DNA of 64,000 nt from Streptomyces platensis (lineage in GTDB: Bacteria; Actinomycetota; Actinomycetes; Streptomycetales; Streptomycetaceae): positions 7,192,001 through 7,256,000 of the forward strand of contig NZ_CP023691.1 of the NCBI RefSeq assembly GCF_008704855.1, written 5' to 3'. The stretch's first letter is position 1. Every line of letters starts with the position of its first letter. Positions 8,661 through 17,247 of this stretch are shown here, piece after piece. A model generated the notes under the pieces. That model saw only the letters and a program-made list of their open reading frames with translations, did no database searches and was not told the origin of the DNA. Made by a program: the position numbers and the translations under genes.

Positions 8661-9296
8661 CTACGACCCGCCCTCGCCGCGGAGCGGCCGGATGCGCCGC
8701 CAGACGGCCGGCGCCGCACCGAGCACCATGGTCAGCGCGATCGCCATGGCCACGCCCTGCCACGCACTGCGGAACAGCGAACCGCTCAGCAGCCCGATGA
8801 GCTGGTACGTCGCCGCCCATGCCAGACACGCCGGAAGGTCGCCACGGATGAACCTCCGCAGCGGCATCGCCGCGAGCAGACACGCCAGCATGACCGGGAT
8901 CCGCCCGGCGGGCACCAGACGGGACAGCACCAGCACCAGCACCCCGTGCTCCCGCAGCCGGTGCTGCGCCCGGGCCAGCCGCTCCGGCGAGGCGCGGCCG
9001 CGCAGCCGGGCCAGCCAGCGCGAACCGAGCGGGGAGTGGCTGCCGCGCCGCCCGAGCGCGTACAGCCCCACATCGCCGAGGAACGCCGCGCACGACGCCA
9101 CCGCGAACACCATCAGCAGCGCGAACGGCGCCGTGTGATGGAAGGCGACCACCGCCGCCGAGCTGACCAACGCCCCCGTCGGCACCACGGGCACCAGCGA
9201 CCCGAGCACCACCAGCAGGAACAGCGACGGATAGCCGACCACCTGCTGTGTCGACTCCGGCGGCACGCTCCGCACCAGCTCACCGACGAGCGTCAT
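8661..9296 (-). CDS. DedA/VTT-domain membrane protein
   Basis: A 211-residue polytopic membrane protein with the DedA (SNARE-associated, VTT) pattern: a hydrophobic helix FLLVVLGSLVPVVPTGAL, a small-residue stretch CAAFLGDVGLYALGR, then the conserved SRLVPAGRIPVMLACLLAAM, where the arginine and proline are typical of the family. From family knowledge, DedA proteins act as lipid flippases or support membrane potential and envelope integrity. Its ATG overlaps the stop codon of the upstream MBL-fold gene as TGATG, which indicates a two-gene operon with translational coupling. A GTG three bases earlier is a less likely start. Confidence 0.88.
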   Translation of the reverse strand: MTLVGELVRSVPPESTQQVVGYPSLFLLVVLGSLVPVVPTGALVSSAAVVAFHHTAPFALLMVFAVASCAAFLGDVGLYALGRRGSHSPLGSRWLARLRGRASPERLARAQHRLREHGVLVLVLSRLVPAGRIPVMLACLLAAMPLRRFIRGDLPACLAWAATYQLIGLLSGSLFRSAWQGVAMAIALTMVLGAAPAVWRRIRPLRGEGGS

Positions 9297-10075
9297 CACA
9301 CGACCTTCGGCCGGACCGACTCGCCGTGCCCGAGCCGGTGCACCGTCACCTCGGGCGCCAGCCGCGCCAGCTGCCGCTCGAACTCCTGGCCCGGGGCATG
9401 GAATTCATGCGGCCGGACGGCGTCCAGCCCGATCGGCCAGTACGTGCCGTAGTGCACCGGGACCGCGCAGCGCGGTGCCAGCCGCGCCGCCGCCTGCGCC
9501 GCCCGCCGCGCGTCGAGATGGCCGTGCCCGAGGAACGGGCCCCAGCCGCCCACCGGCAGCAGCGCCACCTCGCACGGCCCGACCTCCGCCGCCATCTCCT
9601 CGAACAGCCCGGTGTCGCCCGCGAAGTACGTCCGGGCCGCGCCCCGCACGACATAGCCGAGCGCCGGCACCCGGCGCGGTCCGTAAGGCAGCCGCCGCCC
9701 GTCGTGCGCGGCGGACACCGCACGGACCGTCACCGCACCGGCCGCGCACTCCTCGCCCGCCCGCAGCTCGGTGACCCGCAGCGCCCGGGCCGCGGCCACC
9801 CTCCGCAGCCCCGGCACCGCGGCGGTCGCCCCGCGCGGCACCACCAGCCGGGTCCCCGGCGCGAGCCGGGCCAGCGAGGCGGGGTGCAGATGGTCGGCGT
9901 GCAGATGCGAGACCAGGACGACATCGGCCCGCGCGGCCTCGGCCGGCGGCAGCGCGCCCCGCCGGCGCCGCAGGTGGGCCAGCCGCCGCACGAACAGCGG
10001 ATCCGTCAGCACCCGCACCCCGGAGTCCTCGACCGTCACAGTGGCATGCCCCCACCAGGTGACCTCCACCGACAC
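9296..10075 (-). CDS. MBL-fold metallohydrolase, UlaG-like
   Basis: A 259-residue single-domain metallo-beta-lactamase-fold protein. The core opens VEVTWWGHATVTVEDSG, then come the Zn-binding motif SHLHADHLHP, AVSAAHDGRR, YFAGDTGLFEEM and AVPVHYGTYWP, all in the expected order for UlaG-like hydrolases. The GTG start has GGGAGG about seven bases upstream. The frame continues far upstream without homology. Its stop overlaps the ATG of the DedA-type gene (TGATG), so both are made together, which suggests a substrate connected with the membrane. The actual substrate is unknown. Confidence 0.88.
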   Translation of the reverse strand: MSVEVTWWGHATVTVEDSGVRVLTDPLFVRRLAHLRRRRGALPPAEAARADVVLVSHLHADHLHPASLARLAPGTRLVVPRGATAAVPGLRRVAAARALRVTELRAGEECAAGAVTVRAVSAAHDGRRLPYGPRRVPALGYVVRGAARTYFAGDTGLFEEMAAEVGPCEVALLPVGGWGPFLGHGHLDARRAAQAAARLAPRCAVPVHYGTYWPIGLDAVRPHEFHAPGQEFERQLARLAPEVTVHRLGHGESVRPKVV

Positions 10076-10336
10076 CGAGCACCTCCCGTCCCGACGCACC
10101 GGCCCGTCCCGCGGGCGGTCGTCTCGCTTCCCGTGTGCGGTTCCCCTGCTTCTCGTCTGTTCCCGACTGCTTCCCGTGTGCAGTCCTCTCGATCCTCCAC
10201 CCTCCGGCCCGGAATGCGGCCGACAGGGGAGCGGCCGACCGGGCGCACCCCTGGCCCTGACCCTCCCCCGCACCTGGTGCCATGCTGGCGGCAGGCCCGT
10301 AGTGCTGGGGCGGGCCGGAGGGTGAGGTGGCACGGC

Positions 10337-12475
10337 GTGCGGATGCCGGGGTGGAAGGCGCTCAGCGGTGCCCTGTTCCGGGTGCTCGCGGTCTGGCTCG
10401 TGTCCAGCCTCACCCTGCTCGTGCTCGCCGGGCTGCTGCCCGACTTCCGGCTCCAGTCGCCGGGCGGTGACAGCCTCACCCGCACCGCCGTCACCGCCGC
10501 ACTGGGCGCCGGCGCGTTCGGCCTGCTCAGCGCCCTGGTGTGGCCGCTTCTCGTCCGTGCCCTGCTGCTGGTACCGGCGCTCGTTCTGGGACTGCTGGTC
10601 TTCTTCCTGAACGGCTCCCTGCTGCTGCTCGCCCTCGATCTGATCCCGGAGGGGCGCGGCCAGGCGGCGCCGGAGACCGCGGTGATCGTCGCGGCCGCGA
10701 TGTCCGCCGCCTCCTCGGCCACCTCCGCCTTCCTCGCGGTACGCAACGACGAGGCCTACCACCGACGGCTGGTCCGGCTGGCCGGCCGCCGCGGCCGCCG
10801 GGCCCGCCCCGCCGCCGGCCCGGCCACCCCCGGCACGGTCTTCCTCCAGCTCGACGGCGTCGGCCACGACCTGCTGCGCGACGCCGTCCGGGGCGAGCGG
10901 CCGCTGATGCCGACTCTCGCCCGCTGGACCGGCGACAGCCACCGCCTCACCCCCTGGCGCACCGACTGGTCCAGCCAGACCGGCGCCAGCCAGCTCGCCC
11001 TCCTGCACGGCAGCAACGAGGATCTGCCCGCCTTCCGCTGGTACGAGAAGGACACCCGCACCGTCATCGTCAGCAACCGGCCCAGCAGCGCCGCCGCACT
11101 CCAGCGCCGTGCCATCGCGCGCACCGGCGACGGCGGGCTGCTCTCCTACGACGGCGCCAGCCGCGGCAACCTCTTCAGCGGCGGCGCCGACCAGGTCGCC
11201 CTGGTGATGTCGGTGGCGGCCCGGCGCGGCAAGGACAACCGCTCCCGGGCCGGCTACTTCGCCTACTTCTCCGACCCGGCCAACGCGACCCGTACCGCCG
11301 TCTCCTTCGCCGCCGAGGTCGTCCGCGAGATCGTCCAGTCGCTGCGCACCCGCTTCCGCCGCGAACGGCCGCGCGTCAAGCGCGGCGGCCTCTACCCCGT
11401 CATCCGGGCCTTCGCCACGGTCGTCGAGCGCGATGTGGTGGTCGCCGCGGTCATCGGCGACCTGCTCGCCGGCCGCACCGCCATCTACGCCGACCTCGTC
11501 GCCTACGACGAGGTGGCCCACCACTCCGGCCCCGCCCACCGGGACGCGCTCCAGGTCCTGCGCAGCCTCGACCGGGCCCTCGCCCTGATCGCCAGGGCCG
11601 CCCGGCACGCACCGCGCCCGTACCGCGTCGTGGTGCTCTCCGACCACGGCCAGAGCCACGGGCCGACGTTCCTGGAGCGCTACGGGCTGAGCCTGGGCGA
11701 TCTCGTCCGCGCCGGATGCGGGCTGCCGGTGCCGCGCCGCGCGGGACGTACGCCGAGCGGAGCCGAGGCCAGGGCGGCGGCGCGGGCCGCACTGCACCGG
11801 CCCGAGGAGACGGCGGGGCAGCGCCCGGCGCGGACGGCCGGGCCGGGCTCCTCCCACCCCCTCGTGCTGGCCTCCGGAAACCTCGGTCTGGTGTCGTTCC
11901 CCGACGTGCCCGGCCGGATCACCCGCGAGGAACTGGACCGCCGGCACCCCGCCCTGCTCGCCACCCTCGCCAACCACCCCGGCATCGGCTTTCTGCTGGT
12001 CCGCTCCGCGGTGCACGGCCCGGTGGTGCTCGGCCCGGCCGGTGCCGAGCACCATCTCGACACCGGACACCTCATCGGCGCCGACCCGCTGGCACCGTTC
12101 GGCGACGGCGCGGCCGACGCGGTACGCCGTACCGACCGCTTCCCGCATGTCGCCGACCTCATGGTCAACTCCGCCTGCGACCCGGCGACCGGCGCGGTAC
12201 ACGCCTTCGAGGAGCAGATCGGCTCGCACGGCGGGCTGGGCGGCGCCCAGAGCCACCCCTTCCTGCTGTGGCCCGCCGAGCTGACCCCGCCGGCCCCGGA
12301 CGGTGAGCCGCTGACCGGCGCCGAACAGGTGCACCGGGTGCTGCGCCGCTGGCTGGGGGAGGCCGAGGGGCCCCAACTGCCCCTCGGGCCCGCCGCGGAC
12401 GAACTCCGGCACGGGGCGCGTCGCCCCGAAGGTTTTTCACCCCAGGACCCCGCCGCACAGGACAAATCCCGTTGA
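10337..12475 (+). CDS. Phage-holin-IV-like membrane domain fused to a phosphodiesterase/alkaline phosphatase-fold domain
   Basis: A 712-residue protein. Residues 1-145 hold four hydrophobic helices matching the mycobacterial phage holin superfamily IV pattern (SSLTLLVLAGLLPDFRL, WPLLVRALLLVPALVLGLL, FFLNGSLLLLALDLIPEG). After a basic linker (RRLVRLAGRRGRRARP), residues 165-690 look like a type I phosphodiesterase/nucleotide pyrophosphatase: TVFLQLDGVGHDLL with the first metal-site Asp, the nucleophile region SSQTGASQLALLHG, AYDEVAHHSGP, VLSDHGQSHGP and QIGSHGGLGG. The catalytic half probably hydrolyses a phosphodiester or phosphate monoester at the membrane. Start could be this GTG or the ATG at 10,343. 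It is divergent from the UlaG-like gene. Confidence 0.8.
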   Translation: MRMPGWKALSGALFRVLAVWLVSSLTLLVLAGLLPDFRLQSPGGDSLTRTAVTAALGAGAFGLLSALVWPLLVRALLLVPALVLGLLVFFLNGSLLLLALDLIPEGRGQAAPETAVIVAAAMSAASSATSAFLAVRNDEAYHRRLVRLAGRRGRRARPAAGPATPGTVFLQLDGVGHDLLRDAVRGERPLMPTLARWTGDSHRLTPWRTDWSSQTGASQLALLHGSNEDLPAFRWYEKDTRTVIVSNRPSSAAALQRRAIARTGDGGLLSYDGASRGNLFSGGADQVALVMSVAARRGKDNRSRAGYFAYFSDPANATRTAVSFAAEVVREIVQSLRTRFRRERPRVKRGGLYPVIRAFATVVERDVVVAAVIGDLLAGRTAIYADLVAYDEVAHHSGPAHRDALQVLRSLDRALALIARAARHAPRPYRVVVLSDHGQSHGPTFLERYGLSLGDLVRAGCGLPVPRRAGRTPSGAEARAAARAALHRPEETAGQRPARTAGPGSSHPLVLASGNLGLVSFPDVPGRITREELDRRHPALLATLANHPGIGFLLVRSAVHGPVVLGPAGAEHHLDTGHLIGADPLAPFGDGAADAVRRTDRFPHVADLMVNSACDPATGAVHAFEEQIGSHGGLGGAQSHPFLLWPAELTPPAPDGEPLTGAEQVHRVLRRWLGEAEGPQLPLGPAADELRHGARRPEGFSPQDPAAQDKSR

Positions 12476-12560
12476 TTTTGGCGGACGCCACCGATCGCCG
12501 ACGATGAACTCCGCTCGGTAACCCCGGGTGCACAGCGCACGACGAGAGGCCCTCCACGCC

Positions 12561-13973
12561 ATGAACGACCGGCACACCCGCCGCTTCGGTCTGGGAACCG
12601 CCACCTGCCTAGTGATGGGCAACATCATCGGTGGCGGCATCTTTCTGCTGCCGGCATCGGTGGCCCCGTTCGGCACCGTCAGCCTCGTCGCCTTCGGCGT
12701 ACTGACCATCGGTGCCGTCGCCCTCGCCCTGGTCTTCGGCCGGCTCGCCGAGCGCCACCCGGACACCGGCGGCCCCTACGTCTACGCGCGCGAGGCCTTC
12801 GGCGACTTCGCCGGATTCCTCTCCGCCTGGTCGTACTGGACCATGACCTGGGTCAGCAACGCGGCGCTCGCGGTCGCCATCGTCGGCTACGTCCATGTGC
12901 TCCTGCCGGGCCGCCCTTCCGACACCACCGACCTCCTGATCGCCCTCGGCGCGCTCTGGCTGCCGGCCGTCGCCAACTTCGCCGGCACCCGCTACGTCGG
13001 CCTGGTCCAGACGGTCTCCACCGTCCTGAAGTTCATCCCGCTGCTCTTCATCGCCGTCGTCGGGCTGTTCTTCTTCGACCCGGCCAACCTCGGCTCGTTC
13101 CATGAGGGCAGCGGCAGCGCGCTCGGCGGGATGTCCGCGGCCGCCGCGATCCTGCTCTACTCCTACGTCGGTGTGGAGTCCGCCGCGATGAGCGCGGGCG
13201 AGGTCCGCGACCCGGAGCGGAACGTCGGCCGGGCCACCGTCCTCGGCACCATCGGCTCCGCCGTGGTCTACCTCCTGGGCACCGTCGCCGTCTTCGGCAC
13301 CGTCGCCCACGACAAGCTGGTGAAGTCCCAGGCACCGTTCTCCGACGCGGTGAACGCGATGTTCGGCGGCCACTGGGGCGGCACGGTCGTCGCCATCGCC
13401 GCCGTCGTCTCGATCATCGGCGCGCTCAACGGCTGGACGCTGATGAGCGCCCAGTCCCCGTACGCCGCGGCCAAGGACGGGCTGTTCCCCGCACCCTTCC
13501 TGACCAAGCGGCGCGGGGTGCCGACCTTCGGCGTCGTCGCGGCCGGGGTGCTGGCCAGCGCCCTCACGGTGATCAACTACCTGCTCGGCTCCGGCGGCGT
13601 CTTCGAGATCCTGGTACTGATCACGACCTTCTCGGCGACCGTCCCGTACCTCCTCGCCGCCGGCGCCCAGGTCTACTTCCTGCTCAGCGGCCGCCGCGAC
13701 AAGGTCCGTCCGGCCCGCTTCGCCCGCGATCTGACCCTCGCCCTGACCGCCTTCGGCTTCACCTTCTGGCTCGTCGCCGGCGCCGGCTACGCCGCGATCT
13801 ACCAGGGCGTGCTCTTCCTGTTCGCCGGCATCCTCGTCTACGCCTGGATGGCGGCCCGCCGTACCGCCCGCCAGGAGGAGGCGACGGCCGCGGCGGCGAC
13901 GCCTACGCCCGTGGACCACGAAGCGGTTCCCCGACCCGCCGCAAGTGCCGCAGCGCCTCCGCATACGACCTGA
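12561..13973 (+). CDS. APC superfamily amino acid permease
   Basis: A 470-residue integral membrane transporter with about 12 hydrophobic helices. The first carries the hallmark of the basic amino acid/polyamine antiporter family, VMGNIIGGGIFLLP (about 18-31), followed by RHPDTGGPYVYAREAFGDF and helix 6 YSYVGVESAAMSAGEVRDPERN. By family it moves amino acids or polyamines across the cytoplasmic membrane, possibly by exchange (AdiC/PotE-like). The substrate is not readable. GAGAGG lies upstream of the ATG. Its last 24 codons overlap, on the opposite strand, the end of the fatty acid desaturase gene. Confidence 0.9.
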   Translation: MNDRHTRRFGLGTATCLVMGNIIGGGIFLLPASVAPFGTVSLVAFGVLTIGAVALALVFGRLAERHPDTGGPYVYAREAFGDFAGFLSAWSYWTMTWVSNAALAVAIVGYVHVLLPGRPSDTTDLLIALGALWLPAVANFAGTRYVGLVQTVSTVLKFIPLLFIAVVGLFFFDPANLGSFHEGSGSALGGMSAAAAILLYSYVGVESAAMSAGEVRDPERNVGRATVLGTIGSAVVYLLGTVAVFGTVAHDKLVKSQAPFSDAVNAMFGGHWGGTVVAIAAVVSIIGALNGWTLMSAQSPYAAAKDGLFPAPFLTKRRGVPTFGVVAAGVLASALTVINYLLGSGGVFEILVLITTFSATVPYLLAAGAQVYFLLSGRRDKVRPARFARDLTLALTAFGFTFWLVAGAGYAAIYQGVLFLFAGILVYAWMAARRTARQEEATAAAATPTPVDHEAVPRPAASAAAPPHTT

Positions 13974-14952
13974 CCAGCCCCGTCTCGTGGTACGGGACAC
14001 CGATCTCGGCGCAGTACGCCCGCACGATGACCTGTGCGCGACGCAGATGCGGCGTCGGCATGCTCGGGAAGAGATGATGCTCGATCTGGTAGTTGAGCCC
14101 ACCGAGCAGGAAGTCGATCAGCGCCCCGCCCCGGATGTTCCGCGACGTCAGCACCTGACGGCGCAGAAAGTCCGGCCGGGCGCCGCCCGTCAGCGTCGGC
14201 ATCCCCTTGTGATTCGGCGCGAAGGTGCACCCCAGATAGACGCCGAACAGCGCCTGGTGGACGAGCAGAAAGGCGAGCGCCTTACCGGGTGCCAACACCA
14301 GGAACAGCGCGCCGAGATACAGCACGATGTGCGCCAGCAGCAGCCCCGCCTCGCTGCCCCAGTGCTTCATGGTCGGTGACCGCAGGGCCCGGATGCTCGA
14401 CACCCGGAGGTTGAACCCCTCCAGCGTCAGCAGGGGAAAGAACAGCTGCGCCTGATAGCGCCCGATGAAACGGGGCAGCCCCTTGGCGACCCGCGCCTGC
14501 TCCCGTGACCACACCAGGATGTCCGGCGCGACATCCGGATCCAGCTCCTCGTGATTGGGGTTGGCGTGATGCCGGGTGTGCTTGTTCATCCACCAGCCGT
14601 ACGACATCCCCACCCCGAGGTTGCCGAACAGCAGACCGCCGATCTCACTCGGCCGGCGCCGCCGGAACACCTGCCGGTGCGCCACATCATGGGTGACCAG
14701 CGCGACCTGCGCGAACACCACAGCCAGGAACGCGGCCACCACCAGCTGCCACCAGCTGTCCCCCAGCGCGAAGAACGCCCCCCACCCACCGGCGAACGCC
14801 GCCGTCACCAGCGTGAGCCGCACCACGTAGTAACCGGGCCGGCGCTCCAACAGCCCCGCCGCCACGATGCGCCGCGACAGCCGCGCGAAGTCACTGCCCG
14901 AGCCCCCCGCCGGACCGGCCGCGGCACCCTCGATTTCCACACTCGTCGTCAT
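13903..14952 (-). CDS. Fatty acid / acyl-CoA desaturase (membrane di-iron)
   Basis: A 349-residue membrane desaturase with all three histidine boxes: HDVAH (88-92), HTRHH (125-129) and QIEHH (289-293). The last form, with Q in front, is typical of front-end or acyl-lipid desaturases. Hydrophobic pairs flank the boxes (about 42-87 and 200-245). It introduces a double bond into a membrane fatty acid using a di-iron centre and O2. The start is the ATG before TTSVEIEG; the longer frame to 15,027 adds only an arginine/glycine-rich stretch. Its 3' end overlaps the convergent permease gene by 71 bases. Confidence 0.93.
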   Translation of the reverse strand: MTTSVEIEGAAAGPAGGSGSDFARLSRRIVAAGLLERRPGYYVVRLTLVTAAFAGGWGAFFALGDSWWQLVVAAFLAVVFAQVALVTHDVAHRQVFRRRRPSEIGGLLFGNLGVGMSYGWWMNKHTRHHANPNHEELDPDVAPDILVWSREQARVAKGLPRFIGRYQAQLFFPLLTLEGFNLRVSSIRALRSPTMKHWGSEAGLLLAHIVLYLGALFLVLAPGKALAFLLVHQALFGVYLGCTFAPNHKGMPTLTGGARPDFLRRQVLTSRNIRGGALIDFLLGGLNYQIEHHLFPSMPTPHLRRAQVIVRAYCAEIGVPYHETGLVRSYAEALRHLRRVGEPLRGPRA

Positions 14953-15074
14953 ACCGCCGAGTCTTCCGACCCGGCCCCCACCCCGACAGCCGGTCCACCC
15001 CCGCCCCGGCCGGGGGGCTAGCGCCACCTGAGGGGGTGTGGCTGGCCTTTGGCGGGGGTGTTACCCGGCGGGGC

Positions 15075-15120
15075 GTGGCGCGGGTGTCACCTGGCTGGTT
15101 GTGGCGCGGGTGTCACCTGG
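15075..15120. repeat. 20-bp direct repeat, two copies
   Basis: GTGGCGCGGGTGTCACCTGG occurs exactly twice (15,075-15,094 and 15,101-15,120), a period of 26 bases. The flanking sequence on the left (GTGTGGCTGG, GGGGTGTTACCC) looks like decayed further units. It lies between the desaturase start and the SseB-like gene end, so it is within the desaturase upstream region. Confidence 0.8.
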
Positions 15121-15128
15121 AGCCGGCG

Positions 15129-15593
15129 CTATCCGCCAGGGGCCCCACCGGGCTCCCCGGCCGTGCCACCGCCCTCCGCACCGGCCTGGCTGAAGACGGG
15201 CAGTGCCCGGACCAGGTCGGGGGGAAGGGCGAGGCCCTCCTCGGTGGACGGGTTGACCGCCAGCCACAGATCGTCCGCCGGCCAGTTCGCGGCCAGCTCG
15301 ACGACGGGGATGCTGAGCGCAGCGCCGGGATCTCCCCCGGCCGCCACCAGCGCGTCCTCGGTGGTGAAGACGGGGATGTAGCGATTGCCGTCCTGCTCGA
15401 TGACCGGCAGCGAGACAGCGCCCTCCGGACGCGGTTCCTCGCCCTCGACCGGCGGCGCCTGCGGCAGCAGGGCCATACTGTTCGCGAGCTCGACCAGGGC
15501 GGCCTGGGTATCGGGCTCCGTCGCGGACCGCGCTCCCTCGGCGGACGATGCCTCGCTCGGGGGCGCGTTTTCGTCGGGTGTCGGGGTACTCAT
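15129..15593 (-). CDS. SseB-like family protein
   Basis: A 154-residue soluble protein with the compact SseB N-terminal domain seen in many Streptomyces proteins: LVELANSMALLPQAP, then SLPVIEQDGNRYIPVFTTEDAL, LSIPVVELAANWPADDLWLAVNPSTEEGLALPPDLV. The first 30 residues are Ser/Glu/Ala-rich and probably disordered, and the tail is Gly/Ala-rich. Function is unknown in this family. GAGG lies seven bases before the ATG. The DUF1266 protein at 21,739 contains a related motif string (VAVPQQGQDPLPVYDD, DKWRLAVNPGTP). Confidence 0.75.
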   Translation of the reverse strand: MSTPTPDENAPPSEASSAEGARSATEPDTQAALVELANSMALLPQAPPVEGEEPRPEGAVSLPVIEQDGNRYIPVFTTEDALVAAGGDPGAALSIPVVELAANWPADDLWLAVNPSTEEGLALPPDLVRALPVFSQAGAEGGGTAGEPGGAPGG

Positions 15594-16076
15594 GGCGTGT
15601 CCTCTCGTCGGCGTTGCTCACCGACCACCCGCTCGGCACGGGCGGACCCGGATTTGCCGCAGTCGCCGCCGGATGCCGCCCATCGGCACGGGACCGGGAC
15701 AAGCGCGGCAATACCCCCCAGGCTATGCCGCCCCCCATTCTGCGCAACGTCCACCACCAGCGAGGCGACGGGACGGCAGGCGAGCAGCGGTAACAGGGAG
15801 AGACAGCGCCCTCACCGACCGCCTGACGGGCCTCCCCGACCCCGCCCCCGACGGTCCCCGGAACGGCGGCCCCTCGACCTCGGACCGGATCCTGCGGCTA
15901 CCGCAGCTATGCACTCTGACCTGCACGGATACCGGCCGGTCCGGCCGCGCCCAACACCGCTGGCGCCCGCAGTCGGCAGCGTGCGCACTGGATCCCGCAC
16001 GACCTCATCAAAGACGACCCGCCCATACTGACCCCTGATGCATGAGGAGATCTGACCAAGCGCAGATGGGGGTTGC
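15594..16076. other. Gene-free stretch of 483 bases
   Basis: No reading frame with recognisable protein content and no convincing hairpin were seen. It holds the upstream regions of the divergent SseB-like and membrane-protein genes, so promoters are expected here, but I could not pick out a clear pair of -35/-10 boxes. Confidence 0.5.
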
Positions 16077-16586
16077 ATGAGTACCGGGTCCGACTACCCA
16101 GCCTTAATGACGGCGAGACGTGCGACGGTGTGGCTTCGTCGAGTGGCGGTGCACCTTGGTGCGATGCATCTGAGCGGCGCCCTGTTGGTGCTCACCTTCC
16201 TGGTGACGCCGGGGTGGGTGGATGCCTACGGGGCGGCGCCGGCCGACGATCCCACGGCGGATCTGCCGCCGGTCATGATTCTGCTGGGTGCCCTGTTCGG
16301 GTGTGTGACCTTCCATGTGGTGGTGCAGATCCCGGCAGGGCTGCTGGGGAGTTGGCTCGGGAGGAGAGGCGGAGTGCTTGTGAGCTATGCGGTCGCAGTG
16401 GCGGCGGCCGCCGCACTCACGCTCGTCTTCTTGTGGGGAGTCGTGGGAGTGGCCGACGCCGCCGAACTCACCGCCTTGTGGCTCGACTACATGGCGCGCG
16501 CCGCAGTGGCCCTGGCCGGGTATGTCGGGCTGACGTCCGCCCTTCGGCCCCGGCCTGCGCGCCCGTTTCCCGGTGTTGAGGGCTGA
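16077..16586 (+). CDS. Small four-helix membrane protein, unknown
   Basis: A 169-residue protein not recognised as a named family. Four hydrophobic segments are visible: about 26-45 (AMHLSGALLVLTFLVTPGW), 66-90 (PVMILLGALFGCVTFHVVVQI), 100-125 (VLVSYAVAVAAAAALTLVFLW) and 134-155. There is no signal-peptide cleavage site and no charged catalytic pattern. A stretch of G (GGGGG) lies a few bases before the ATG. It is followed by a good hairpin terminator, so it is probably a single-gene transcript. Confidence 0.65.
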   Translation: MSTGSDYPALMTARRATVWLRRVAVHLGAMHLSGALLVLTFLVTPGWVDAYGAAPADDPTADLPPVMILLGALFGCVTFHVVVQIPAGLLGSWLGRRGGVLVSYAVAVAAAAALTLVFLWGVVGVADAAELTALWLDYMARAAVALAGYVGLTSALRPRPARPFPGVEG

Positions 16587-16599
16587 CGCTTCCTGTCGG

Positions 16600-16636
16600 T
16601 TCGGGCCCCGCCGTCCAGGTCGGGGCGGGGCCTGAA
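16600..16636 (+). terminator. Hairpin terminator
   Basis: A 13-pair GC-rich stem (TTCGGGCCCCGCC with GGCGGGGCCTGAA, one G-U pair) around an 11-base loop, starting 14 bases after the membrane-protein stop. Confidence 0.65.
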
Positions 16637-16746
16637 TGATCGCTTCCGGTCGCGTTCGATCGATGTTGTTCAGCGTGCAACCATCGCATCCCTTCGCAAG
16701 TCCTCCACATGCAACACGAGTTCATCAGACTGTGGAGGGATCTCTC

Positions 16747-17241
16747 TTGCGTAAGCGTCCTGCTGTCGCCGCTGCCGCCGCCCTGGCCGGCGCGCTGTCC
16801 TTTCTTGCCGCCGCGCCGGCTCAAGCCGCTGAGTACCACTCGGCGTTGAAGATCCGGGGGGTCCAGTACGACGCGCCCGGTCGGGACTCCAACAGATGCT
16901 CCTCGGGCAACACGCACCAGGAGTACCTGACGATCAAGAACTACTCGTCGGCGACCATCAACCTCAAGGGGTACGTCGTCAAGGACGCCACCGGAAACCG
17001 CTTCACCTTCACCGCCGGCCACTACCTTCAGCCCGGGGACTACGTGAAGCTCCGGGGCGGCCACGGCACCGATTCCGACCGGTACAACGTGGTCTACCGC
17101 GACAACTGCAACTTCCTGTGGAACAACGACCGCGACACGATCTACCTGTACAAGCCCTCCGGCAGCCGCTCGGATGTCCACTCCTACACGAAGAGCGGAT
17201 CCGACTCCGACGGCGACGGCTACATCCGCTATCACCGCTGA
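16747..17241 (+). CDS. Secreted lamin-tail-domain protein
   Basis: A 164-residue exported protein. A TTG start with GGAGGGA exactly six bases upstream gives a clean signal peptide (MRKRPAVAAAA... ending APAQAAEYHS, cleavage probably after AQA). The mature part is a beta-rich lamin-tail (LTD) domain: ALKIRGVQYDAPGRD, HQEYLTIKNYSSATINLKGY, VVKDATGNRFTF, LQPGDYVKLRGG and a closing acidic DSDGDGYIRYHR. Two cysteines may form a disulphide. LTD domains in bacteria are extracellular binding modules; no enzyme domain is attached here. The frame is open upstream to 16,636, but only the TTG start fits the signal peptide. Confidence 0.82.
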   Translation: MRKRPAVAAAAALAGALSFLAAAPAQAAEYHSALKIRGVQYDAPGRDSNRCSSGNTHQEYLTIKNYSSATINLKGYVVKDATGNRFTFTAGHYLQPGDYVKLRGGHGTDSDRYNVVYRDNCNFLWNNDRDTIYLYKPSGSRSDVHSYTKSGSDSDGDGYIRYHR

Positions 17242-17247
17242 GCGCTC

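Noticed and set aside
10126..10181. Direct copies of GCTTCCCGTGTGC between the divergent MBL and holin-like genes
   Set aside because: Short and in C/T-rich simple sequence, so chance similarity is likely.
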